The notes under the pieces were generated by a model. It was not told the origin of the DNA. It saw only the letters and a list, made by a program, of their open reading frames with translations, and did no database searches. This document shows positions 55,458-64,000 of a stretch of DNA of 64,000 bases, piece by piece; within the stretch, counting starts at the first letter, position 1, and each line of letters begins with the position of its first letter. The stretch spans positions 1,364,001-1,428,000 of the forward strand of contig NZ_MASU01000005.1 of NCBI RefSeq assembly GCF_003202235.1, read 5' to 3'. Made by a program: the position numbers and the translations under genes. The DNA comes from Prauserella flavalba. GTDB lineage: Bacteria > Actinomycetota > Actinomycetes > Mycobacteriales > Pseudonocardiaceae.

Positions 55458-55912
55458 GGCTGCCCGGGCCAGGTGTCGTGCGGCCTGGCCTCGCCCGACA
55501 GCGCCACGACCCTGGCGACCCCCAAAAGCGTCACGACGATCGAGAACCCGATGGCGAGGTTGATCAGGGCGGTGGCGAGCCTGGCTCCGAGGTCGACCGA
55601 CAGGCTCAGCGGCACGACGATGCCGATCGCGGTCACCAGCGCTCCGATCCAGCCGAAAAACAGCCGCGCCCGCGGGGTGGTCAGCAGCAGCACGTGCAGC
55701 AGCGCGGTGGCGAGCACCGCGACCGCCGCGGAGCCCAGCGCGTAGGTCACCGTGTCGGCCCCACCCCAGGCACCCTCACCCTCCGGCGCGAGCACCGCGA
55801 CCCCGACCAGGCTGCGGGCGACGAGAATGCCGACGACGGCGACCAGTGCGGCGACACAGGCGCTCGCCGCGCCGCCCGCCCACAACGTGCCTGCCTTGAC
55901 CTGACGGTTCAT
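55445..55912 (-). CDS. Small integral membrane protein (DUF6069-like)
   Basis: 155 aa from ATG 55912; a TTG at 55957 would add 15 residues but overlaps a regulatory box. Four hydrophobic segments are predicted: AASACVAALVAVVGILVAR (about 14-32), the ALGSAAVAVLATALLHVLLL region (about 58-77), FFGWIGALVTAIGIVVPLSL (about 84-105) and ALINLAIGFSIVVTLLGVARV (about 115-135). The layout is that of a DUF6069-type membrane protein; the family label is tentative. It overlaps the convergent ftsH by 13 bp. It has no known activity; its promoter region contains DosR-like boxes. Confidence 0.7.
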   Translation of the reverse strand: MNRQVKAGTLWAGGAASACVAALVAVVGILVARSLVGVAVLAPEGEGAWGGADTVTYALGSAAVAVLATALLHVLLLTTPRARLFFGWIGALVTAIGIVVPLSLSVDLGARLATALINLAIGFSIVVTLLGVARVVALSGEARPHDTWPGQPYSL

Positions 55913-55949
55913 GCGCTTCAGGGTCTGGGTGCGGTCAACGGGAACGACA

Positions 55950-55963
55950 GGGGCCAAGGGCCT
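55950..55963. promoter_or_regulatory. DosR/OsdR-like box 7
   Basis: GGGGCCAAGGGCCT, palindromic (GGCC...GGCC), sits 38 bp before the membrane-protein ATG 55912 and at the far end of the region upstream of the ligase operon. Confidence 0.35.
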
Positions 55964-55970
55964 CCACCTG

Positions 55971-55984
55971 GTGACTTTGTGCCC
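55971..55984 (+). promoter_or_regulatory. DosR/OsdR-like box 8
   Basis: GTGACTTTGTGCCC matches box 3 at 11 of 14 positions and lies 60 bp before the ligase start, with the same orientation and distance as other boxes. Confidence 0.45.
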
Positions 55985-56043
55985 CCGCCCGCAGTACCTC
56001 CAGCCCTGTCGCCCTGCCCCGTCTCCGCTGGATCGTGCTGACC

Positions 56044-57806
<1,763 letters not shown>

Positions 57807-57810
<4 letters not shown>

Positions 57811-58772
57811 ACGTCAAGGAACGCGAGCGGCTGCTGCGTCAGATGATCCGCATCCGCCGATTCGAGGAACGCTGCGTCGAGCTCTACAGCGACTCGAAGA
57901 TCCGCGGCTTCATGCACCTCTACATTGGCGAGGAGGCGGTCGCCGCAGGCGTGCTCCCCGCGCTGGGCCCCGGCGACGCCGTGGTGTCGACCTACCGCGA
58001 GCACGGTCACGCGCTCGCCCTCGGCATCCCGATGGAGGCGGTACTCGCCGAGATGTACGGGCGCACCAACGGCTGCAGCCGCGGCCGAGGCGGCTCGATG
58101 CACCTGTTCGACGCGGGCAGGCGGTTCTACGGCGGCAACGCCATCGTCGGCGGCGGGCTGCCGCTCGCCGTGGGCCTCGCACTCGCGGACGCGATGCAGG
58201 GCAAGGCGCTGGTCACCGCGTGTCTGTTCGGGGACGGGGCCGTTGCCGAGGGTGAGTTCCACGAGTGTCTCAACCTGGCCGCGCTGTGGCGGCTACCCGT
58301 CCTGTTTTGCTGCGAGAACAACTTCTACGCGATGGGCACGGCGCTGCGTCGCGCGCAGGCGCAGACCGACCTGGCGCTGCGCGCCAGCTCGTACGGGATG
58401 CCCGCGTGGCCGGTCGACGGCATGGACCCGGTCGCGGTCACGGAGGCCACCGAGCGCGCGGTCGAGTCGATCCGCGGCGGCGCAGGCCCCTGTTTTCTGG
58501 AGCTGCGCACCTACCGATTCCGGGCCCACTCGATGTACGACGCGGAACGCTATCGCGCCAAGTCCGAAGTGGAGGAATGGCGACAACGTGACCCCATTCC
58601 GCGGCTCACCGAGTCGATGCGGAACGACGGCGAGCTCGACGACGCGGCGCTGGCGGCCATCGAGTCCGAGGTGGAGGAAGAGCTCGCGGCGGCGATCGCC
58701 GCGGCCGAGGCCGGTGCGCCCGAACCAGTCGAGGGCCTCACCCGGTTCGTCTACGCGGAGCGGCGACCATGA
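57807..58772 (+). CDS. 2-oxoacid dehydrogenase E1 component, alpha subunit (PDH-like)
   Basis: 321 aa. The ThDP-binding motif [31 protein letters not shown] is complete (GDG-x-NN), with Tyr-Arg-Glu-His in [10 protein letters not shown] and a [10 protein letters not shown] block. The last residues include the phosphorylation-loop-like [13 protein letters not shown]. With E1beta it decarboxylates a 2-oxoacid and reductively acetylates the lipoyl group of E2. It is coupled by 4-bp overlaps to both neighbours. The sequence resembles the PdhA of acetoin/pyruvate dehydrogenases of heterotetrameric type rather than the AceE homodimer that is usual in actinomycetes. Confidence 0.92.
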
Positions 58773-59740
58773 CCACCACCTACCGGCAAGCGCTGCGCGA
58801 GGCGCTGCGCGAAGCGCTCGCCAAGGACGAGCGGGTCTTCCTCATGGGCGAGGACGTCGGCGCCTACGGCGGCTGCTTCGGTGTGAGCCTCGGCCTGCTG
58901 GAGGAGTTCGGCCCCGAGCGCGTCCTCGACACCCCGATGTCCGAATCGGCGTTCGTCGGGGCCGGCATCGGCGCCGCGCTCGGCGGCATGCGCCCGATCG
59001 TCGAGATCATGACGGTCAACTTCAGCCTGCTCGCACTCGACCAAATCATGAACAACGCCGCGACCCTGCGGCACATGTCCGGGGGCCAGCTGGGCGTGCC
59101 GCTCGTCATCCGGATGACCACCGGCGCGGGCAGGCAGCTCGCGGCGCAGCACTCGCACAGCCTGGAGGGCTGGTACGCGCACATCCCCGGGCTCCGGGTC
59201 GTCGCGCCGGCCACGCTCGCCGACGCGAGAGGGATGCTGTGGACGGCGCTGCTGGACCCCGATCCGGTGCTGCTGTTCGAGCACGGCGCCCTGTACAACG
59301 TCTCCGGCGAACTGGAACCCGACGCCGGGCCAGTGGACATCGACACCGCCGCCATCAGGCGACCGGGCCGCGACGCCACGCTGGTCGCCTACGGGGGAAC
59401 GGTGCGCACCGCGCTGGAGGCCGCGGGCCGGCTCGCCGCGGACGGGATCGACGCGGAGGTCATCGACCTGCGCACCCTGCGCCCGCTGGATGTCGAGACC
59501 GTGCTCGCCTCGGTGCGCCGCACGCACCGGCTCGTCGTGGTCGACGAGGGCTGGCGCACCGGCAGCCTCTCCGCCGAGATCTCCGCCCGTGCCGCCGAGT
59601 TCGCGCTGTACGACCTCGACGCACCGGTCGAGCGGGTCTGCACCGAGGAGGTGCCCATCCCCTACGCGAAACAGCTCGAGGACGCCGCCCTGCCACGCGC
59701 GGACGACGTGGTGGCCGCCGTGCGCCGGGCGGTGAGCTGA
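58769..59740 (+). CDS. 2-oxoacid dehydrogenase E1 component, beta subunit
   Basis: 323 aa. It carries the transketolase-like pyrimidine domain ([52 protein letters not shown]) and the C-terminal domain ([31 protein letters not shown]). GEDVG holds the catalytic Glu for ThDP activation; [11 protein letters not shown] shows the E1beta loop. Start overlaps E1alpha by 4 bp; one base separates its stop from the E2 GTG start. Together with E1alpha it forms an alpha2beta2 decarboxylase. Confidence 0.93.
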   Translation: MTTTYRQALREALREALAKDERVFLMGEDVGAYGGCFGVSLGLLEEFGPERVLDTPMSESAFVGAGIGAALGGMRPIVEIMTVNFSLLALDQIMNNAATLRHMSGGQLGVPLVIRMTTGAGRQLAAQHSHSLEGWYAHIPGLRVVAPATLADARGMLWTALLDPDPVLLFEHGALYNVSGELEPDAGPVDIDTAAIRRPGRDATLVAYGGTVRTALEAAGRLAADGIDAEVIDLRTLRPLDVETVLASVRRTHRLVVVDEGWRTGSLSAEISARAAEFALYDLDAPVERVCTEEVPIPYAKQLEDAALPRADDVVAAVRRAVS

Positions 59741-59741
59741 G

Positions 59742-61010
59742 GTGGTCGAGTTCCGGATGCCCTCGCTCGGGGCCGACATGGACGAGGGCACTGTCCTGGA
59801 ATGGCTCGTGGCCCCGGGCGACGTGGTGCACAAAGGTGACGTGGTCGCGGTGGTCGACACCAGCAAGGCCGCGGTGGAGGTGGAGTGCTTCGACTCGGGG
59901 ACCATCGAACGGCTGATCGTTCCCGTCGGTGAGACGGTTCCGGTGGGCACGCCGCTCGCGGTGATCGGCGACGGCCGGCTGCGGGCGGGCCCGGCGCCCG
60001 AGCCGGTGGCGGAGCCCGCCCCGGTGCCGGAACTTCCGCGCCCGCCGAAGGTCCTGGCTTCGCCTCCGGTACGCACCTACGCGAAGCAGGCCGGGGTCGA
60101 CCTCGCCTCCGTGCACGGCACGGGCCGGGGTGGCGCGATCACCCGCGCCGACGTCGCACGGGCGCTACCCCCGCCGCACGGCGAGCCGGAGCCGCCGCCC
60201 GCGGTCAAGGTCTCACCCTACGCCCGGCGCCTCGCCCGCGAGCGGCATGTCGACCCGGCCACGCTGCCGGGTCCAGTGGTCCACGCGCGGGACGTCCCGG
60301 CCACCGCCCGCGGCCCGGTCCCTGAACAGCCCGAGCGGGACCGGGGCGGCGGGATGCGCGAGGCCATCGCGTCGCTGATGTCGCGGTCCACGAAGGAGAT
60401 TCCGCACTACTACCTCTCCACCACCATCGACCTGCACACCGCGCTGGAGTGGCTGCGCGAGCACAACCGCGGCGTCAGCGTGCACCGCCGGGTTGTCCCC
60501 GCCGCGCTGCTGCTCAAGGCGACCGCGGTCGCCGCGGCGGAGGTTCCCGCGCTCAACGGGCACTGGATCGAGGGGTGCTTCCACCCCTCCGGGACCGTGC
60601 GGCTCGGCGTGGCGGTGTCGCTGCGCGGAGGCGGTCTTCTGGTGCCCAGCCTCGAAGATCCCGGCGCGAGCGCGCTCGACGAGCTGATGCGCACGTTGAC
60701 CGGCGTCGTGACGAGGGCACGGAGCGGAAGGCTGCGGTCCTCGGAGCTGGAGCCCGCGACGCTCACCGTGACCAACCTCGGCGACCTGGGCGTCGAGTCG
60801 GTGCAGGGGGTCATCTACCCGCCCCAGGTCGCACTCGTGGGCTTCGGCGCGATCAGCAAGCGCCCCTGGGCGGTCGGTGACCTGCTCGGCGTCCGGCCGC
60901 TCGTCACCGCCACCTTGGCCGCCGACCACCGCGCCAACGACGGCGCCACGGGCGCCCGCTTCCTCGGCACACTCGACCGACTGCTGCAACGACCGGAGGA
61001 ACTACGATGA
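59742..61010 (+). CDS. 2-oxoacid dehydrogenase E2 component (dihydrolipoamide acyltransferase)
   Basis: 422 aa. One lipoyl domain (1-80) with the lipoylated Lys in VVDTSKAAVEVE (about K44), then a Pro-rich linker, one clear E3-binding domain (VRTYAKQAGVDLASVHGTGRGGAITRADV, about 108-140), a degenerate second copy (YARRLARERHVDPATL) and the acyltransferase core. The active site reads ADHRANDG (usual DHRxxDG), so catalysis is expected. The GTG start is set by the overlap with E1beta and by the lipoyl domain. No E3 gene is here, so a shared lipoamide dehydrogenase is assumed. It overlaps the ACP gene by 4 bp. Confidence 0.92.
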   Translation: MVEFRMPSLGADMDEGTVLEWLVAPGDVVHKGDVVAVVDTSKAAVEVECFDSGTIERLIVPVGETVPVGTPLAVIGDGRLRAGPAPEPVAEPAPVPELPRPPKVLASPPVRTYAKQAGVDLASVHGTGRGGAITRADVARALPPPHGEPEPPPAVKVSPYARRLARERHVDPATLPGPVVHARDVPATARGPVPEQPERDRGGGMREAIASLMSRSTKEIPHYYLSTTIDLHTALEWLREHNRGVSVHRRVVPAALLLKATAVAAAEVPALNGHWIEGCFHPSGTVRLGVAVSLRGGGLLVPSLEDPGASALDELMRTLTGVVTRARSGRLRSSELEPATLTVTNLGDLGVESVQGVIYPPQVALVGFGAISKRPWAVGDLLGVRPLVTATLAADHRANDGATGARFLGTLDRLLQRPEELR

Positions 61011-61264
61011 CCGCCGAACCGTTCACCCCGGACCGCGCTCGCGACGCCGTCCGCACCGCGTTGCTGGGCATCGTGCCCGACGCCGAACTCGACGACGTGC
61101 GCCCGGACGAGAACCTGCGGCAGGCGCTGGAACTGGACTCCATGGACTTCCTCGCCTTCGTGCGCAGGCTGGCCGACGCCACCGGCAAGGAGATCGACGA
61201 GGACGACTACCCCCGGCTCGAGACGCTCGACTCCTGCGTGGGTTTCCTGACGACCGGGAACTGA
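61007..61264 (+). CDS. Acyl carrier protein
   Basis: 85 aa, acidic. The phosphopantetheine Ser is in LELDSMDFLAFVRRLAD (about S46), and the helix pattern (RDAVRTALLGIVPDAELDDVRPDENL) is standard. It is co-encoded in the PDH-like operon, 4-bp overlap with E2 and 6 bp before the hydrolase. An ACP in this setting suggests that an acyl group made by the dehydrogenase or activated by the ligase is carried on ACP rather than only on CoA. It is not part of a fatty-acid operon. Confidence 0.92.
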   Translation: MTAEPFTPDRARDAVRTALLGIVPDAELDDVRPDENLRQALELDSMDFLAFVRRLADATGKEIDEDDYPRLETLDSCVGFLTTGN

Positions 61265-61270
61265 GGCGCG

Positions 61271-62092
61271 ATGCCCGAGCCCGAGATCGCCCACGGCACC
61301 CTGCACTCCGACATGCCGTTCCTGCGCCTCGGCAGCGGACGGCCATTGGTGTTCCTGCCCGGCATCACACCACATCACCGGCAGCCGAGTGGTTCGGAGG
61401 CGCGGTTCCAGCTGCGGCAGCTGCGCCCGTTGGCGGAGGGCCGCCAGGTGTGGTGGGTCAACCGCAGGCCGGGTCTCGCCCAGCACGTGACGATGGCTGG
61501 CCTCGCCGCCGACTACGCCGGGGCCGTGCACCACCTCCGGTTCACCGGCCCGGTCGACGTGGTCGGGGTCTCGACCGGCGGCAGTATCGCGTTGCAGCTC
61601 GCCGCCGACCACCCGGATACGGTGCGCAAGCTCGTGGTCGTCTCCGCCGCGTACCGGCTCGGCGATGCGGGCCGGGAGGCTCAGCGCCAGGCCGCTGCCT
61701 GGCTGCGCGCGGGCAGGCCGCGCAGGGCAGCGGCGACGGTGATGAGGATGCTGGGCACCGGCCCGCTGAGCCGCGGCACGCTGGGCGCGTGCGGCTGGCT
61801 CGCCGGCAAGGGAGTCCTCGGCGACGGTGACCCCGACGTGCTGGCGACGATCGGCGCCGAGGACCAGTTCGACCTCGAGTCCCGGCTCGGCGACATCGCC
61901 GCGCCCACGCTGGTCGCCGGCGGTGCGCGGGACTCCTTCTACGGCGAGGAGTTGTTCACGCGTACCGCGGCGCTCATTCCCAAAGCGGAGCTGACCCTGT
62001 ATCCGGGCAAGGGGCATCTGAGCACGCACGTCCACGAGGTCGCCGCCGACGTGCTCGCGTTCCTCGCGCCGGACGGGGACGGCGGCCCTTGA
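61271..62092 (+). CDS. Alpha/beta hydrolase
   Basis: 273 aa. The fold shows LVFLPGITPHHRQPSG (oxyanion loop), VVGVSTGGSIALQL (Ser about 99), an acid in VAGGARDSFY and the His in YPGKGHLSTHVHE. It could be a thioesterase that frees product from the ACP or a lipase-like enzyme; neither is decidable. Last gene of the operon led by the ligase; it ends 6 bp before the convergent carbamoyltransferase-like gene. The ATG is preceded by GAGG within 6-9 nt. Confidence 0.85.
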   Translation: MPEPEIAHGTLHSDMPFLRLGSGRPLVFLPGITPHHRQPSGSEARFQLRQLRPLAEGRQVWWVNRRPGLAQHVTMAGLAADYAGAVHHLRFTGPVDVVGVSTGGSIALQLAADHPDTVRKLVVVSAAYRLGDAGREAQRQAAAWLRAGRPRRAAATVMRMLGTGPLSRGTLGACGWLAGKGVLGDGDPDVLATIGAEDQFDLESRLGDIAAPTLVAGGARDSFYGEELFTRTAALIPKAELTLYPGKGHLSTHVHEVAADVLAFLAPDGDGGP

Positions 62093-62098
62093 CCGTCC

Positions 62099-62989
62099 TC
62101 ATCGGACACCTGGAGACTCGCCCTTCCCCTGGAGCACCGTGTACAACGCCGCCTGGTTGAGCGGCCTGCGGTTCGCCGCCTGCTGGAACACCCGCGACCG
62201 GGGGCCATGCACGAGCTCGTCCGCCCCCTCGCGGTCTCGATTCGGGGGCAGCTCATGCAGCACGACGGCCTCGGGCCTAGCGAGCGACAGCAGCGGACCG
62301 TCCACCCGGAACGGTGGAGGCACGGAGGGCGCGGGGTCGCCCGTGGCAGGCCATCTCCCGGCGTACACCGCGCTCGCCTCGGCGACCGCCGCCCGCGGGT
62401 ACCGCGTGAGCAGCACGCTGCTGCCCGTCGCGGTGGCGATCTCCCCCGCGGCCGCCACGCCGGCGGCGGCGGGTGGGCACTCCTCCGGTGTGGCGAGGAC
62501 GACGTCCACTCCCGCGAGCGCGGCGGCCTGCGCGAGACTCACGGCGACGCCGTCACCGGGACCGACATAGGCGAGGTGCCTGCCGCCGAGGTCGTCGAAC
62601 AGCTGCCGCAGGGTGAGGACGTCGGCGAGGCTCCGCAGCGGCAGGGCGTCGAGCACCGGCACGGTCGCGGCCGCCGCGAGCCGCGACAGGTCCTCGCCGG
62701 GTAGGCCGTGGGTCACGATCACCGACCCATACGCGGACAGCGCACCGGCCGTGTCCTCGACGGGTTCGGCACAACCGGTGATCGTCGTCGGCACGCCGCC
62801 GAGCTGCACCACGGCCGCGTCGAGGGACACGCGCGTGTGCGTCGACGGTGTGCCGAACCACAGCACCACCAGCTGGTTCTCCACCGCGTACGGGGTGCGG
62901 CCCGGGTCGTGGACGTACAACTCCGCGAGGTTCAGCAGCCGTTGCGCGTCCTGAGGGCTCAGGTCGGCGGCGGTCAGCAGGTCCCTCAT
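62099..62989 (-). CDS. Aspartate/ornithine carbamoyltransferase-like protein with altered motifs
   Basis: 296 aa, close to the family length. The fold is suggested by the start (RDLLTAADLSPQDAQRLLNLA), the carbamoyl-phosphate loop at STHTR (49-53, usual STRTR) and HELPPN (245-250, usual HCLP-R). The middle H-x-x-Q motif is replaced by LPLRSL (116-121), and the first Arg of STRTR is His. Two of the three phosphate-binding elements are therefore degenerate, making classical carbamoyl transfer doubtful. It overlaps the PhoU gene by 4 bp (ATGA) and is the second gene of that minus-strand unit. In actinomycete dormancy islands a paralogous carbamoyltransferase is known, but no role is established. 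Confidence 0.72.
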   Translation of the reverse strand: MRDLLTAADLSPQDAQRLLNLAELYVHDPGRTPYAVENQLVVLWFGTPSTHTRVSLDAAVVQLGGVPTTITGCAEPVEDTAGALSAYGSVIVTHGLPGEDLSRLAAAATVPVLDALPLRSLADVLTLRQLFDDLGGRHLAYVGPGDGVAVSLAQAAALAGVDVVLATPEECPPAAAGVAAAGEIATATGSSVLLTRYPRAAVAEASAVYAGRWPATGDPAPSVPPPFRVDGPLLSLARPEAVVLHELPPNRDREGADELVHGPRSRVFQQAANRRPLNQAALYTVLQGKGESPGVR

Positions 62990-63660
62990 GGCTCGACCCC
63001 CAGCCGCCCGGTCCCGGAGGACCGGACGCGCGCGCCGGCGACGTAGGAGACCCGCTTGGCCAGCGAGACCGCGTGGTCGGCGTACCGCTCGTAGTAGCGG
63101 CCCAGCAGGGTCACGTCCATCGCGGTCGCGATGTCCACGCCCTCGGCGCCGCTGAGCAGCTGGCGGTAGAGCAACGCCTGCAGGTGGTCCAGCTCGTCGT
63201 CGTCCCGGTCGAGCTCGGCCGCGGCATCCGGGGCCCAGCTCAGCATCGCGTCCCTTGCCCCACCGGCCAGCCTGCCCGCCACCGCCCCCATCGCGGTGAT
63301 GGTGGGCCGCAACGAGCCGGGCACGACCTCACTCGGATACCGCTGCGCTGCCAGCTCGGCAACATGGCGGGCGAGCGTACCCATGCGAGCCAGATCGGCA
63401 CTCATTCGCAGCCCCGCGACGATCAGCCTGAGGTCGCGCGCCACCGGCTGCTGGCGGGCGAGCAGGCCGATCGCGCGCTGATCGAGCTCGTGGTGCTCGG
63501 CGGCCAGGGTCTGGTCGTCCGCGATGACCAGCTCCGCCAGTTCTCGGTCGGTGTCGAGCACGGCACGCGTGGCGCGCACCAGCGCGTCGTGCGCCGACTG
63601 GGTAAGCTCCACCAACCTTGCGCGGAAGGACGACAGCTCCTCGTGGTATACCTCGCGCAT
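62986..63660 (-). CDS. phoU: PhoU-family phosphate-signalling protein
   Basis: 224 aa of two repeated three-helix bundles. The first (about 1-105) has REVYHEELSSFRARLVELTQSAHDALVRAT and the E-x-x-x-D motif in LDQRAIGLLARQQPVARDLRLI; the second repeats the pattern with MGAVAGRLAGGARDAML and RYYERYADHAVSLAKRV. PhoU binds metals and tunes Pst transport and PhoR signalling, and is linked to persistence. No pst or phoR genes are in view. It starts the PhoU-carbamoyltransferase unit and faces the phosphoribosyltransferase across 166 bp that contain DosR-like sequences. Confidence 0.9.
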   Translation of the reverse strand: MREVYHEELSSFRARLVELTQSAHDALVRATRAVLDTDRELAELVIADDQTLAAEHHELDQRAIGLLARQQPVARDLRLIVAGLRMSADLARMGTLARHVAELAAQRYPSEVVPGSLRPTITAMGAVAGRLAGGARDAMLSWAPDAAAELDRDDDELDHLQALLYRQLLSGAEGVDIATAMDVTLLGRYYERYADHAVSLAKRVSYVAGARVRSSGTGRLGVEP

Positions 63661-63743
63661 CGGGTGACCTCACAGATCGCCGGGTTCGGGCGCCGGTGAA
63701 CGCCGTCACCTGCCTTGCTACTCCGGACGCGGCCGTCACGGCA

Positions 63744-63758
63744 GGGCCCAATGGGCCC
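63744..63758. promoter_or_regulatory. Perfect inverted repeat GGGCCC-aat-GGGCCC
   Basis: A 15-bp palindrome in the PhoU/phosphoribosyltransferase divergent region, 84 bp before PhoU. It resembles box 7 (GGGGCCAAGGGCCT) and may be a DosR-like site of lower match. Confidence 0.35.
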
Positions 63759-63777
63759 CTGTTGGCCTCGGTGCCGA

Positions 63778-63791
63778 GGGACGAACGCCCC
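63778..63791 (+). promoter_or_regulatory. DosR/OsdR-like box 9
   Basis: GGGACGAACGCCCC lies 35 bp before the phosphoribosyltransferase start, in the same position as box 5 relative to its gene. Confidence 0.45.
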
Positions 63792-63826
63792 TGGCGGCCG
63801 GGACCACACACACGCACGATGGGGTC

Positions 63827-64000
63827 ATGCTCTTCCGCGATCGCGCGGATGCCGGACGGCGGCTCGCCGACCGGTTAATGCCGCTGCGCGGCGAGGACAT
63901 CGTGGTGCTCGGCCTGCCGCGCGGCGGCGTCCCCGTCGCGTTCGAGGTGGCCCGCGCGCTCGCCGCACCGCTGGACGTGATCATGGTCCGCAAACTCGGG
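63827..64000 (+). CDS. Phosphoribosyltransferase-like protein (5' part, cut by window edge)
   Basis: 58 codons visible. The start [20 protein letters not shown] and [33 protein letters not shown] match the N-terminal region of actinobacterial phosphoribosyltransferases, like the N-terminal part of Rv0571c, a DosR-regulon gene. The catalytic PRPP loop (acidic pair, usually about 30-40 residues further) lies beyond the window, so activity cannot be judged. No ribosome site is obvious; the upstream box 9 supports regulation with the island. Confidence 0.8.
   Translation, partial: MLFRDRADAGRRLADRLMPLRGEDIVVLGLPRGGVPVAFEVARALAAPLDVIMVRKLG

Overview
The window is high-GC DNA with very dense coding, many 4-bp ATGA/GTGA gene overlaps, frequent GTG starts and several likely leaderless promoters. 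With its gene families (OsdR/DosR-type dormancy genes, a DUF1876 protein, LGFP repeats, a formylglycine-generating enzyme) this points to an actinomycete, plausibly Pseudonocardiaceae; the genus is inferred, not shown. No rRNA, tRNA, CRISPR array, insertion sequence or origin was seen.

Layout. 1-5.1 kb (minus): a catabolic operon of two MaoC-like proteins, an MHS-family transporter and a thiamine-diphosphate enzyme cut by the left edge. 5.2-9.1 kb (minus): an FtsX-type ABC exporter with two ATPases. 9.5-15.2 kb: a membrane protein, the RNA ligase RtcB, a FUSC-type membrane protein, an MFS/ChrB pair and an AlkD-like protein. 15.2-18 kb: a decayed LysR gene, then a 2,2-dialkylglycine decarboxylase (dgdA) with a divergent LysR regulator. 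18.7-31.8 kb: a large uncharacterised catabolic region. It holds an operon of histidinol-dehydrogenase-family enzyme, tandem SnoaL protein and nitrilase-family hydrolase, followed by an XRE-cupin regulator with its own palindrome; a divergent LysR gene; a sugar-type ABC importer with a second tandem SnoaL protein; and a LacI regulator facing a double-cupin/hydrolase/HpaI-aldolase operon. LacI-type operators flank both transcription units. 31.8-41.3 kb: an acyl-CoA-type cluster (esterase, two SDRs, KASIII/HMG-CoA-synthase-like protein, DUF35 protein, thiolase, amidohydrolase, TetR, acyl-CoA ligase, serine hydrolase), with matching TetR-like sites in two promoters. 41.3-43.7 kb: a formylglycine-generating enzyme, a glycosyltransferase fragment and a decayed deacetylase/LGFP gene.

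43.8-64 kb looks like a dormancy (hypoxia/redox) regulon island. It holds universal stress proteins, PEP synthase, zinc alcohol dehydrogenase, a DUF1876 (Rv1738-like) protein, Hsp20, a P-type ATPase fused to a hemerythrin-like domain, a broken GNAT gene, an extra FtsH, a ligase-E1-E2-ACP-hydrolase operon, PhoU, a carbamoyltransferase-like protein and the start of a phosphoribosyltransferase. Similar 14-bp motifs of the form GKGACCNNCGGCCC lie in five intergenic regions of this island and resemble DosR/DevR/OsdR boxes; no devRS-type pair is in the window.

All functions are inferred from sequence motifs and recalled family features; no database search was run.
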